From Stratiolaelaps scimitus (taxonomy: Eukaryota > Arthropoda > Arachnida > Mesostigmata > Laelapidae): a stretch of DNA of 64,000 nt. The stretch spans positions 620,001 through 684,000 of the forward strand of contig JABWDB010000018.1 in the NCBI GenBank assembly GCA_019614645.1. Direction: 5' to 3'. The notes under the pieces were generated by a model, which saw only the letters and a program-made list of their open reading frames with translations, was not told the DNA's origin and did not search any database. Positions 39,500 to 51,318 of the stretch are shown piece after piece (within the stretch, counting starts at the first letter, position 1; every line of letters begins with the position of its first letter). The position numbers were made by a program, and so were the translations under genes.

Positions 39500-42227
39500 T
39501 TTTGTCAGCGAGCAAACGCGGCGTCCGGGAAAGCTTTCGGGCTGGAGAACATTTCTAACGGCGGACCGCGTCTCGGTGATAGCCAGGGAGGCGGCGCAGC
39601 CTCCCCCCCGACTGTCCTACTCGTGTGAGGACCACTTGGTTGGCCGAGTCGGCCTACAGTTAGGCTATCCGTGCCTGACTGACAAACTCTACATCAGTCC
39701 GAGCACAGAATGGCCGTATGCAGATGAAGTTAAGATTGAAGACCTGCTGTGCCTTGGTCGCCGTATACTACGACAGAGCCAACGACAACCCTTAACGTCT
39801 CGTCGGCTTGGGGGAAGTCGGACGTCAAAAGAATTCCTCGGGAGCATTCCAGAAGTTGTCGTTTAACTTCGAGCCGCACACAAAGCCCCTGGGAGTCAGG
39901 GACGGCCATGAGCAAACTCGTGTCAAGGTTGTAACTGCATTTATCCCACGATAAATCACTGAGTAGATCTTAGCGATGTCAAATCTGGAAGAGCGATTTC
40001 TGTGATTCATTTGATGTAAACCGTTATAATGAATCATCAGTCGACTCTACAGCGGCTACCGGACAACGACAACGTGTGACACGTTCCTTAGTGCAATATA
40101 TCGATTGTTCGCGAAACAGGTTAGTATAATTTTGTTCAGAGATTTCGTGTGGAAAAACAATTGGCCCACGTGAGCATTGCTCGATAATCATTCAGTCCCT
40201 GGTATCAGACTAACGACCATAACGAACACTTCGTCACTTTGTGGAGGGCCCTTCGAATCCGCAGATCCGTCTTATTTTAGCCTCTTCTTAAAACAGCGAT
40301 ACACATGCCGATAACAAACAATATGTCCAAGACTGCTCGAGAGCCTTGATGGTGTTTCCCATATCCTAACTTGAGCTTTAACATTCGATACAGGATACAC
40401 ATTTACACGGCAGTGCCCGTGCGTGTCTCCTGCTCAGCCGCATGTGTGGCCAACTTCAGGCGGCTTTTGCTGCCACAGTTTTGCGGCGTGTTTTGACCCA
40501 CAGCGCCCAACCACACAGACAGAGTGGGGTGTCTACGAAAGTCTGATGATGCCTGCCCTTCTGCCTTTCTCCCTCGGCGTCTATGAGATTCGTGTTTTGT
40601 TTGTTCACGCCATTTCACAAACCGCACATACAACGCTCCGTCGACGCCGGCCCCCACCGAGAGAACTGCAAATCCTGCATTGCTCTCGGGTAGGGGCACT
40701 TTCGTTGAAAATGTACTTTGCTAGTTTCACATTTATAGCTCTCATCTCGTGCGGTGGCTGCCGGCGAAGCCTATTTTGCACTCCACTCAGAAGTGTTGAG
40801 GTAAAGTGCTTCCAGGATGACGGATGTTCTCATTGCGTAGCAAGCAGAGGAGAATATTTGTTTACGGAGGCGAGGGGGAGTATCTAGCTAGGACTTGAGA
40901 TCTAGCTATGTCGACTCGCATTTCCAGTGCTACTCTGAATGAGCGAATGATGAATTGGTGGTGTTGGTTTATTATCAAATTTGTATCTGATCAAACGTCC
41001 GACGTGCATTGAGTGCTATGTGAAGCAAACCACTACGCGAATATGACAGGGTGACTATTGCGTAATGCGTTTTCGTCTGTTGTTGCTTATTCGAAACCCG
41101 CCTTTTCGCTTAATCAAGGACGTTTTGAGTGCTCGACAGAGCTCCGTCAGGAGATGCAAAGCTGGTGCTGGTCAGCAAATTTGTTTCCTCAAAATCTGCA
41201 ATATCGATGGTCTCCGTTTGCGCCGCTCCATAGTGAAAATCGCTGTGCTCGAAGGTCGCAACCATTTGGATGAATGGACATTGCTGTGGCAAACACAGTA
41301 TTTCACTCCAGTTGCGAGGATTCCACAGACCCGTCGCGTTTGGTAGCTCAGGCACCCGAACCACATCAATCGCGAGACCGAATGACTATCGTTGGCCGCA
41401 CCTCAGGATGATGGGAAAAAAGCACCGTGGCTCCGTGGTCACTGTGGGACTCGTCTTCAAGGGAGGGACCACTGAACGATATGGAGGAGTGCATTGCCTC
41501 CTTCCTCGAAATTGTCTTCTTAGGTCCGCTTCAATAACACCATCAGATTCCTCTCCTTTAGAGAGTCTCCCGGCCCCCTCCCGCAACAACAGCCGAGACT
41601 TCCCACCAGCTGACCTTCGATCCGTGTCATCCGAATGTTCGGCCCGTCACCAAACGATTCTCTGAGCGCCACAACGACGAACGGCCAAGCATGAGTCAAA
41701 TTCTCTCCTCTGCAAATCCGCCGACGTATTCTTCTTTCGCAGCGATGCCTGCGCTGCCAAATGGTAACGAGGGGCATTTTTAGTGGCACTTCGGCGCCGT
41801 CGGTCCAGGCGACCAGTTTGAGTTGGCTCATTGCCTTCGAAGCTTGGGCCGTGGGCGAGCAGCGAGAGGGGCAGAGATATAGAAGGAGATAGCTTGGCCT
41901 CTCGTTGTTCCTATGGACATTTTTCTTAGCCCGTTACGCGCCAGCGATCACCGAACGGAACAACCCAAACAGAACACGCAGGACCCGAGCCTAGCGCATC
42001 TCTTCCCATTTTGCGCTTAGAACGATTCCATAAGCTCATACTATTATACAATTGATCGTTCCATGATCAATCTTGTGGCTCAACAAACGGTGGCCTATGG
42101 CTAGATGGCTGGTCAAGACAAGAACGCAAACACACATATAAGAGCACTCGCCATTATTATTGAGCAATAAAAATGCGACGACGGACATCTCCAGAAACAA
42201 TTTGTTCAACTGTGTCATGAACAGACG

Positions 42228-42231
<4 letters not shown>

Positions 42232-42265
<34 letters not shown>
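42232..42265. repeat. (AT)n microsatellite
   Basis: About 17 uninterrupted AT units. Confidence 0.95.
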
Positions 42266-42268
<3 letters not shown>

Positions 42269-43917
42269 ATTAAGATATATAAGGGTCGCTCGAAATACCA
42301 TAATAATCATGGAAACGATAAAACGGCGAGAGTATCTCCATATTTTTTCGTTCAGTTCACAGAATTTATGCAGCAGCTTTTAGAACTCTGACTAGATTTC
42401 GGTTCGTTTAATTATCCTCATTTCTAACCTCATCGGATGAGGAATCTGTTTTCACGGCCGTTCCCCCAGCCCTACTCGCGTCAGACATTTGCCGGCTCTT
42501 ATGCATCCGGCGACATTACTGCTAGCTATATCTTGAGGACACAACTGCAGCTGAGTCTAGCAAAGCTAAATAATGTGTCATTACTAGGGACTGCATCGTA
42601 TCTACGGACGCTGGGACAGTTTGCGTTCGTTTATATGGTATTATCACGGACTTGGTCAGCCCCCACCGAATCACCTAACGGATAACACACTGTGCGGCTG
42701 GGTTGAATTGAACAGCATCGCCCGTACTGCTTCTGGTTCAGTTCTAGTACTCCCTTCCATTCAGAGAGATAGGTCACTCGCCGCGCGGCGGTCGAACAAT
42801 GCGGACCTCTGTTTTTCTCGCGAGAGACTTCGTCGTCCAGGCGCCACCTCGCGGAGGTGTATTGAAGTAAACACGTCAAATGGCATCTGCGTTTGTTTTG
42901 CGCACAGATTGCGCTTAGGTTGCTGAGGTCACGCTCTACGCGGACCTATCACGACGCAGCTATGATACAGCACGAGGTCCAACAGAAACAACGGTGTCGA
43001 ATTCACTGACGAAATATAAGCCTTTCGTGATCAGCTCGATTTACGCTCAGCGCCGTCAAAGGAACGAATGTGCCTTCACGACAGGATCTTGTCCGGTGCA
43101 CGCATTGGTCAAGCGCATGCGAGAGCGAGGGATGTTCGCGGTCAACTTTGCGTCAGATGCGACCTCCAATCGCCTTCCTAGCTATTTCTTGTCCTTGTCA
43201 TCGTCACAATCGACATCTAAGCGGAATCACGCAACGCTGCGCCTGAGACTACCATGCTAATGCACCCGTTCTTGGTCATACTGCTTCTATCGTTTGAAGA
43301 TGTTCTCCCCCAAGCTCGGTAATGTATAATGTACATTTCATATAACAACGATACATGGTAGCTTTAGTATATATATATATGTATTACTTCGAAATATTGA
43401 CATGGCGTCAGCTAGCTAATTTGCATTTGGTGGAAATCTACAAAAAAAAAATAACCGTGATACATGCGAAACACTGTGTGGATTCAATTTCGTTCTATGA
43501 AGGCAATGCACTGTAGAGAAAAATTGATATTTTCTCCTAAATATCGCAATAGAATTTCCACTAATATAATTAATATACTAATTAATTATATTAACATGCT
43601 TCGCAATATTGTTGTTGTCACTTGACTAGTCCAAGGAATAGTTCAAAATCAAAATCAAATCCTGATAAACTCTCGGCCGGGATTTTGTTTCGCGACTCTT
43701 GATACCTGGTGGCCTGATTGATAAATATCATCGGGATAACGTAGATGGATATATATATTCGATATTTCCCCGGCACATTAAGCTGAATCCTGAGTCACTC
43801 GAAAGGGTAGTATATAACTTGTTGATATTATCGTAGACAAAAGGAGGGAAAATATGCCTTTTTCCTTTTGTAGTCCGCATAACCTCGTGCCAAATGATCC
43901 CTAGACCCTATTGCTAG

Positions 43918-45994
43918 GATTGTGTCTGTCACGTATTAAGGAAGGTCATTACCGAGATTCGAATGGAGCTGGGGTAAGTCGGGGGTCGGGCAACCCCAGG
44001 TTTGACGTCGACGGGTCCGACGCGATGGTCGAATTGAAAACAACGTTCACCTTCACGGCTCCCTTTCGGTGCTCTCGCTTTCGCAATTATATAAGCGTTT
44101 TTTAATCTGCTCGGCAAATGTCACCCGTTTATTTATAATTTTCATTAAGCGTACTGGTTTGGTTAGACGAAAGCCCCTGATATTGTGGTGTTCATGTGAT
44201 TTTAGTTGTCGTTCGTACTACTGTACAAGCATCAGCACTATTTCTTCACTGTATACCATACCATTTTCGGTGGATGTCAAATATAATATGCAGTGATCGT
44301 AAATTCTAACAAACAAGTGTATTTATTATATACAACTTTAAACATACAATAATTAGAGAGGATTAGTAGGGGACCGGGTGTCAGGCCGAGACCGCCATCA
44401 TTCCGAGGACGCCGACAGCATTGCCCCTCTGCCTCACAGCGAGTAGTTAATCGAAGTTAATCTGCTCTAGTGACGAATGAATTATTAGAGTCACGGCAAT
44501 CGGTGAGCCGATAAGCATAGTCAGTAGTCACAAGCATTTTCGCGCTTAAGCCCAATAACGATCAATGCAAATACGCTGCTGCAATGAAAAGTGCACTCTC
44601 ACTCACTCCAGCCATCGGTTTCGGGTCACTCGATATTTAGTTATGTATTGTACGTCGACATTATCGAAACAGAGTGGTGAAACATTTGTATGCTTTTCTT
44701 TTTTATTTTGGGCTGTGGCCACGCCAAACGATGGCACCAGAATCGCTCATATTCAACATCCCCAAGATGCTTATCGGCGTTGTGAACGATGTCGAGGCTA
44801 GCGCCGAACTAATGATAAATTCAATATATATAGATATGTGACTTCGGAAGAAATAAATAAACAATTTCGTTGATTTCGTGATGTGGGTCTAAATCTGATA
44901 ATCGATTATGATGAGTACAATATACAATGTGCATTTGCATATGCTTTTATGTGGCCACGCCAGAAGCGGTTCGAAACAAAAGACACCTTTGGGATTGTAG
45001 GTGTCGTACAACCCAAGCCCGATCGCGGGGTGCATTCGTGTTCAGGTGCCTTGCAATCGGAGGAGACACGTAGGTGCACGCACGGGTTCGATCCCCGGCG
45101 TTGCACATTTGCATTTAAAGGGGTTCCGTAAGCAGTACTGTGAACGTTAAATGTTGGTTGAGCGTCAGGCCAGAAAATTTACTTTAGGTGTAGCACATCG
45201 ACTGATCATGTACGAGCTGCCGTATCATGATGAGTACTTGTCGATTAATGAATTGACTGTTTTGTCAAACGTTTAGCCAATCGTAATGTTAATTAATCTG
45301 ATGTGCGTCAACAATTCGATTTCTTGCAAAATTTCAGCCTTGGGATCACCAGCTGGAAACCGGTTGAGGCCACCCCACAGGAAGGTGGCTCAGCTCCTGA
45401 AAGGTGAAACTGACATTGGACATAATGATCTAAATTAAGTTTCTATTTGGTGCAACAACGAAATTGATCGAGACGATATACGATACAGATCGGTTCAATG
45501 CTGATCTTATCATTGGTTGATTTTTATTCATTAGTGTCTCCCATTACTTGAGTCCCAAATTGTATCTGTGACAAGCACTTTGCGCAACATGAAATATAGC
45601 ATTGCCTTTTATAAAACGATTGCGAATTTACAACAAAGTAAAAAGTTTCACAAAATCGGCTCCTATGCAAATACTTGTACAATGACGGAAATGTTCCCTT
45701 TCTCTATATTCTCTCAAAATCTGTACGCTCTCTAGCAGTTTCATGCAGTTCGGCGGTCAAAATAATCTGACGAAAAAATCGAAGCCACCAGCACTCAGCG
45801 GTCTTCAGTTTAGCATGGGCAGCAGCCGTCCACCAGGCCGAACTAAGGGTCTCAACGACCTGATGGGAGGCTTCGCCGAAAAAGCCACAACCGTGAGAGG
45901 TGCATCAACAACGTCTCGGCCACTATCACCACTGAGAGCCAACCTGACTCATCAGTTGAGCTTCGGAAATGAAAGCGATATTATTATCGCCTAG
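43918..45994 (+). CDS. 3' end of an unidentified multi-exon gene (three exons)
   Basis: Three putative exons join in phase: 43918-43973 (acceptor TTGCTAG, donor GG|GTAAGT), 45338-45403 (acceptor AAAATTTCAG, donor AAAG|GTGAAA) and 45739-45994 (pyrimidine-rich acceptor ending CTAGCAG, stop TAG at 45992-45994). Both introns split a codon after its second base, and the frame stays open across both joins. The joined product starts DCVCHVLRKVITEIRMELG, continues through GITSWKPVEATPQ and ends in a Ser/Pro-rich tail (ASTTSRPLSPLR, then HQLSFGNESDIIIA). There is no signal peptide or membrane segment in the visible part. I do not recognise the protein. Upstream exons were not found; the first listed exon begins in phase 0. 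An AATAAA lies about 140 bp past the stop. The last exon is the best supported of the three. Confidence 0.45.
44349..44447 (+). repeat. Dispersed repeat R2, copy 2
   Basis: Partner of the repeat at 25676-25778: AATAATTAG, GGGACCGGGTGTCAGGCCGAG, GAGGACGC and CCTCTGCCTCACAGCGA in the same order. It lies in the first intron of the unidentified plus-strand gene. Confidence 0.5.
45032..45105 (+). other. tRNA-like sequence (pseudo-tRNA or SINE head)
   Basis: A 74-base stretch of tRNA length ends CGGGTTCGATCCCCGG + CGTTGCA, a near-perfect T-arm and box B. It begins GCATTCGTGTTCAGG, reminiscent of the start of arthropod tRNA-Gly. The acceptor ends pair only in part and there is no clean anticodon arm, so it should not be a working tRNA. 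It lies within the large intron of the unidentified plus-strand gene. Confidence 0.28.
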
Positions 45995-46132
45995 ATGCGC
46001 CGGATAGTTGGTGACGTTCCAACGAAAATAATTACCCATAATTACTGTGATACTTGTAATTGTTGTTCTTCTTTGAAATGCGTTCGAAATCGACATTGTA
46101 AAGTATCTTAGCTATCGTTGATGTTTCAAGCG

Positions 46133-46138
46133 AATAAA
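46133..46138 (+). promoter_or_regulatory. Candidate polyadenylation signal AATAAA
   Basis: A canonical hexamer 139 bp after the stop codon of the plus-strand terminal exon, at a plausible distance for a short 3' UTR. Confidence 0.4.
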
Positions 46139-46537
46139 CGTCATGACAACTGCATCGATTGCTGTCTACTTCGAAGATATTTTAGAACATTCGGATTGCT
46201 TGTGATCATTGTGATCATTCCTTTTTGTCGGTATTTATTGTTTATCATTCACCCTTATAATAACCATATTCTATATAGATCCATATATATATATATATGC
46301 TAAATAATTGGTTGTTAGCCTACGATTTGCTCGAAAGGCGCATGAATTTATCATGGCCTCCCGCGATTCAGTTGGCGGACGATCGTCTCGAAATGTCCGA
46401 CACCCTCAACCCTTTCTCTGACCTTTGCCGACCATTAATCTCTGCAAATTTTGTTCAGTCTTCGTCATCACTCTCAGTGTAATGAGACAACTGATTAAGT
46501 TGCTCAAAAAATCACAAATAAGCTTTCGAAACTATAC

Positions 46538-46543
46538 ATTTAA
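46538..46543 (-). promoter_or_regulatory. Candidate polyadenylation signal ATTAAA (receptor gene)
   Basis: The common ATTAAA variant on the minus strand, about 310 bp past the receptor stop codon at 46850. Together with the AATAAA at 46133 it suggests two convergent genes with closely spaced 3' ends. Confidence 0.3.
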
Positions 46544-46849
46544 TGAAGCTCATCCAAATGCAATACTTCGTGTCGCTTCGTAAGATTGTCTTGACGGTGA
46601 TCGATCATTTTTTTTCCACCAGAATCGACCGATATGCTAAAACTTCGCTGCAAATAATTGAAATCAAGTATTTCTCATGCTGATATGCCTGTACAATTCT
46701 TGCCGTCAGCCATCGAATGCTCGCGCGTCCACTACACTCCCTGCTACATGTCATTCATCCAATCAACCTCTGCTGGTTGATTGGCATCTTTACAGTCGAG
46801 TCGTCACTGCGTGTACGGTAGTGCCATCCGTTTGGATTAGTCCGGCCAG

Positions 46850-49432
46850 TCATGCTTTCTCCGAGACGGTCGTATCCAGACTCAGCGTCACGCACAAACT
46901 GGTGGTACTCCTCAATGTATTGAGAGAGCCTTTCGATATGTCACGCACGGGAGGTAGGGTCGCCAACGGGCGCGCCCTCAAAAACGGCACGGTGTCTCTA
47001 AAGGCGATCCAGACGCGGCGTTTGCATACGAAAATCACGAAGAGGTAGAGCCCGTGAAGGCAGTTGAGTAGACCGGCGACCACATACAGACGATGATATC
47101 CGGTTAGCCAGGGTATAAACTCGAACGTCCAGATGATCCCCATGATGAGGGACAGCTTCATGTAGAGATGAAAACTAAGAGAAATTTAATTAGATAAGTA
47201 CATCAAGGGATAATTAGATACGGCAGAAATATTGCGAAGAACAGAGAGAGAGTTGTGATGTATGTCAGACGTGACGAAACATCAGGCCGCTCAATGGAAA
47301 GCTCCTGTGATGGCTACCCGCCTACGTCTCGACGAACCCGTGTAGGCTTTTAGGCGTAGCACTTAGCAAAAGCGAGTGCTTCGTGCTTAGTTTACATTGT
47401 ATTGACATGTACACACATATAGGATATATCAAGACTACTAGTCGTGGTAGAAAGTTATCAAGAACTTGGGGAAACTTGAAAAAAAAAAAGAAAAAACATA
47501 AGGGAAATTTGAGATGAACACAAACAACAATAGTCGTCATTATCAGGATAGTTCGTATAGTGTCAATCTCAATTTCAGCATCAGCATAATAATATTTCAC
47601 CAAGTTCGAACTAATTGCACATAATTGGACTCACGTTCTTCGATGTTGCGCAGCTTGGAAGACGTTCACCAGAGTCATCGTCTTTGCTTTGTATAGAGAC
47701 CAGGCAGTGAGGGCGAATATGACGCCGTTGCAGGCGAGAATCAATCCAACTGGCATGTTAAAGTATAACACATAGGCAAGATAGCCATTGAGCCAGCATT
47801 TTCCCTCACCGAAGTGGGGCCGGTACCAATGCTCAACGAGGTCTGTGAAGTCGAGCAGCACCGCCGTGAGGACAATGGCCAACGTCATGATCCAAGCGTA
47901 GAGTGAGTACGAGAAGTATCTGAAAAACGGGCACAGATAATCGGAAATAATTCCCGCGCACATGTTATATGTGTGCCCTCAATGTAGAAAAGGTGAGATT
48001 TTTCATAATACGATCGAGGAGAAATATGAACATTGTTACTATGTGTTTCAGACGACAGCTGATCATAGTTGGTGCAGCAGTATCTTTGATTGGCAACAGC
48101 CGCAGCACAAGCTTCGTCTGCCCGAAGGAGATGACTTTTCGACAATATGTATAACAGCGGCGAACAGGTGAAGGTGCTCACTTGTCCTTTCGAAGAGTGG
48201 GATGATTCCCGTGCGGGGTCAAGGTGCCAATTGCCTGCCATATGTCATACGCCATCACGTTGGTCCAGAAGAAAACCGCGAGAAACATACCGTGCTGCAC
48301 GATCGAAAGGCTGAGACACATCGCGGGTGAGAGCAGATCTCGCCCAACGAGGTCCAGTAGGAGGCCTGGTGACGTCAAGGACAAATTAGCATTAGTTAGC
48401 AACGTCAGATGTGCATCCGTTACAGCTGTACAGATTCATACGAATGGTAATCTTTGGTAACGTAACAAAATGGAATATAGCTTCTGTCAAGCGACTTTTA
48501 CATTAGTTGGGATCCTATTCCTAGGGACTCTTGAATCGCGTCGCAGGCCCCATGGCCCATTGAGGGATATGGGCGCTGAGCTGAAGCAATCCGCTCGCGT
48601 ATCGGTCGTTCTTGAACGACCCAACACAAATCTGAATCAATTCACGATAAGTGCATACAGCTAGAATTCATACGAAATATGCCAAGCACGTTAAATCACA
48701 CATCAAAACCTAATCGAGTTACGTGTACGTAATGATTGATCGATACCCGGCGTATTACCGATGTAGACGACAACGAAGCACACGGATAGCGTAATGACAT
48801 TTTTTCCATGAGTCGTACGCAATCTTGCAACTGTCGAGTAGACGAGTATAACCGCGAGAAGCAGAATTAGCGAAGTGCACATCAATGCAACCACAATCGG
48901 GAAGAACTCCTTCAGCTCAATACGATCTCGTGTGAAGATGCTGTCCGCTAAACAATGTTAATCGAATGCATCTCTGTATTAGTGGGTCGTAGTACCTCTA
49001 AATGAGCAATTACAAGTAAGACGGATTTTCGCCTATGAATGGCTTATATGATGATACACTATCTCCAGCCGCTTTTCGCAACGAATTTCGTCTCTTAACT
49101 ACGATGTATTGTAGAGCGCTTTCGGCCAACAGGCGGCTAAGGTGACACCACGCGGCAATTCTCACTAGAGGGTAGCTGGATACTTGTCAAAGAACGAACA
49201 ATAGTATATTAATTGCTGCTTTTTTGCTCTGTTTATTTAACAAAATTCGTGGATATCACCCCATGTGTCCGTGGGGGTTACACAGCAAACGTCTGCTCTG
49301 TTAATTTGACACAGCTTGCAGTTCTATCGTATTGCTGTGATTCGAACGAGCGGTGCTAAGCATCGTGTTAGCGACCACAGCTAACAATTATGCGCGTTTG
49401 TAAAAAGAATACAAAAAAAATTATGTAACATG

Positions 49433-49468
<36 letters not shown>

Positions 49469-51318
49469 TCACTAGTGCATAGTGAGCTTGTTACGAAGTA
49501 CTGAAGAAATTCGGATTTTATTTGATGTTCGATTTCGGCATTTTTTTAGAAAAAATATCTGCACGTCACGAATTCAGTTTGCCAAGCAGTTTATTCGTTG
49601 ATACGTGAACGGATTATGTTGTTCATTGTTTATTCCAATCTGTCAATAAAACGACTGCTATAGAAGAGACTGAACATGATCACTACAGTTCCATAGCCCT
49701 CTCGGTACGGCCCACACTGATAACATGACGGCGCTGACTATCCACGCGCAGTTACTGCTGAACGCGCTTTATAAACACACCACTCTTAGGCTCACCTGTA
49801 ATATTGCGGTAATACTCCTCAGGTCTTGTGTTATCAGTGTCGTTCGAGAGAAATTCTAATATCCACGAGTGGTTGCCCTCCTTGAATAGATAAAGCAGTG
49901 GATTGACTGCGTACAACGTTTTGCCGCTTATGAGACTGCCTGATGTTGTTCCATTTGTTTCCAGATGCCGAAGCATTGATTCGATCTGAAGCCGCTGATG
50001 ATAGCGTTCTAACGAATAAGACAGTATAGACAAGCATTTTGTAATTACTCGTGTGTTGTTAGCTATACGCTTGTAATTCTGTGGACTAAGCTAACCATAT
50101 CGAGCATTTGAGGCGACCTCACTTTCAATAAGTGACACAAAATACAAGGGGGGGGGTGTAGAGTAGGTGGTGAACAAAAGTAGGCTTCCAATTAGGCTAG
50201 GTTTCGTAGGTCTGAAGTTAAATACGTCCCCACTTAGTAATAGTAGGTTAAGGTTCAGTAAAACTAGAGACAACGGTAAGCGTATTTTCTTGTAGAGCTA
50301 CCGGCTCCTGTCTGGCTGGCAATCTATTTTGGCCCGTCCTACCCGCCCGAATTACTACCCCCTGAGTCTCTGGCTGTCAAAAGCCAGAGGCCGCAGATTC
50401 GAATCACGTTGCATGACATATAAGAGAACTTGAGCATTGTATGCAGTTCCTTTAATAAATCAATATCAAGCTTTACCATTACTTTTACCCCTCCCCATAT
50501 CTCTACGGTATTGTGAATAAAAAAGAGCGAATAAAATATAAAAAGCAAGAGTGCAGCCGAGAGGAGCGACATCGCCAGAATGTAAATAAAAAGACAGATA
50601 TTAACGTGACCCTGATCAGTGTTATAATTAGTTGTGGCTCTATTATTAGTACTTCAGTTTTGAATGGGCGATCATGATTCGAAACGGGAGATCGTGAAGG
50701 GTTACTTTCGTCGAGTACACCAAACATTTTCGCACATTAATCAACAGGTAGAGGCTATCTATATCTGTAGTAGAGGCATTCGGGAATCGTGCGCTCTGAC
50801 GTCACAGTCTTTCTTAGAAAGCCGCTAATTAAAGCAGACGCCCCTACAGTTTTCATTTGTGTGTACGCGTCACATATTATACCCATTGTATCATACTCAC
50901 TGAGTGTGTTAGTAGTCCAGATTGAGCGGCATAATCGAGGTGAACTTACCAAGGGTGTCCGGATCGAATCTAGCGAGAGCCCCTCCGCCCGGGTGGCTCG
51001 CATTATGAGTGCGCATCCAACCGAGATAGACCGCATTGAGTAGAAATGACGAAAGTTTGCCTACTTCGTGATTGCCCATCGACACTGATTCGGTGGCCTT
51101 GGTCAGTAAAATGTCCGCTGAATTCTTCTCCTCCAGTTGAACTTGATCCCAACCCGATCCTTGGTGAAAATACCTAAGTTCCAAATGTAATCATTGTCAA
51201 CTGATAGATCATCCGTCATGACATACGTAGTTCTGTGTAAGGTGCCAATCATCTCCGTATATTGAACCGTACGACGTTTTATACGTCGGAAGCGCTTCTT
51301 CGTTGTATTTTGAAAATA
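46850..51318 (-). CDS. Methuselah-like class B G-protein-coupled receptor, seven exons (5' end missing)
   Basis: Seven minus-strand exons join in phase: 51227-51318, 50950-51173, 49796-50008, 48747-48947, 48182-48365, 47635-47919 and 46850-47174 (stop TGA). All six introns are GT-AG (53, 941, 848, 381, 262 and 460 bp). The joined 1524 nt give 507 residues. Residues 1-190 form a Ser/Asn-rich ectodomain with six N-glycosylation sequons and no cysteine. Seven membrane segments follow, starting near residue 193. Family marks are THGKN after TM1 (222-226), AVFFWTNVMAYDIW in TM3 (273-286), YSLYAW in TM4 and HFGEGKCWLNG in the second extracellular loop. Cys260 and Cys346 are placed to form the usual TM3-loop disulfide. 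The receptor should sit in the plasma membrane and signal through G proteins; its ligand is unknown. The first visible exon starts in phase 0 without a signal peptide, so at least one 5' exon is missing. Confidence 0.9.
49436..49466. repeat. (TA)n microsatellite in receptor intron
   Basis: An uninterrupted TA tract inside the 848-bp intron between 48948 and 49795. Confidence 0.95.
50360..50490 (+). mobile_element. tRNA-like SINE, copy 4 (most complete)
   Basis: The head contains CTCTGGCT-GTCAAA-AGCCAGAG, an eight-pair stem-loop like an anticodon arm. It is followed by GGCCGCAGATTCGAATC, a T-arm or box B match. The body ACATATAAGAGAACTTGAGC, ATTGTATGCAGTTCC, TTTAATAAATCAATAT and AAGCTTTACCATTAC is shared with copies at 6.2, 25.3 and 33.6 kb. 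It lies in the 941-bp receptor intron, in the opposite orientation to the gene. The 5' edge is uncertain because no other copy preserves it. Confidence 0.65.

Larger units (their letters stand above)
36401..43917. other. Non-coding stretch, several GC-rich patches
   Basis: I support no gene. Simple repeats: (TA)n at 36532-36572, a CA tract near 36940-36955, a C-run at 39487-39499 and (AT)n at 42232-42265. GC-rich patches at 38.3-38.7, 39.4-39.9, 40.4-40.9 and 41.1-41.9 kb carry ORFs of 100-154 codons on both strands without domains. First exons could hide here. An ATAT-rich imperfect palindrome lies at 43561-43596. Confidence 0.5.

Noticed and set aside
39420..39866. 148-codon plus-strand ORF
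   Set aside because: It is split by a 13-base C-run and has no recognisable motif or splice context.
40711..40887. Possible small secreted Cys-rich protein (MYFASFTFIALISC start)
   Set aside because: A signal-peptide-like start with several cysteines, but it is only the end of a longer frame, with no promoter, splice or family evidence.
43561..43596. AT-only palindrome (TAATATAATTAAT and its complement)
   Set aside because: Short and made only of A and T apart from one loop base, so chance pairing is likely.
51174..51226. Receptor exon 51227-51318 read as YNEEALPTYKTSYGS
   Set aside because: That frame looks protein-like but does not join in phase with the next exon at the GTATGT donor. 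The chosen frame does, and begins at a good acceptor in phase 0.
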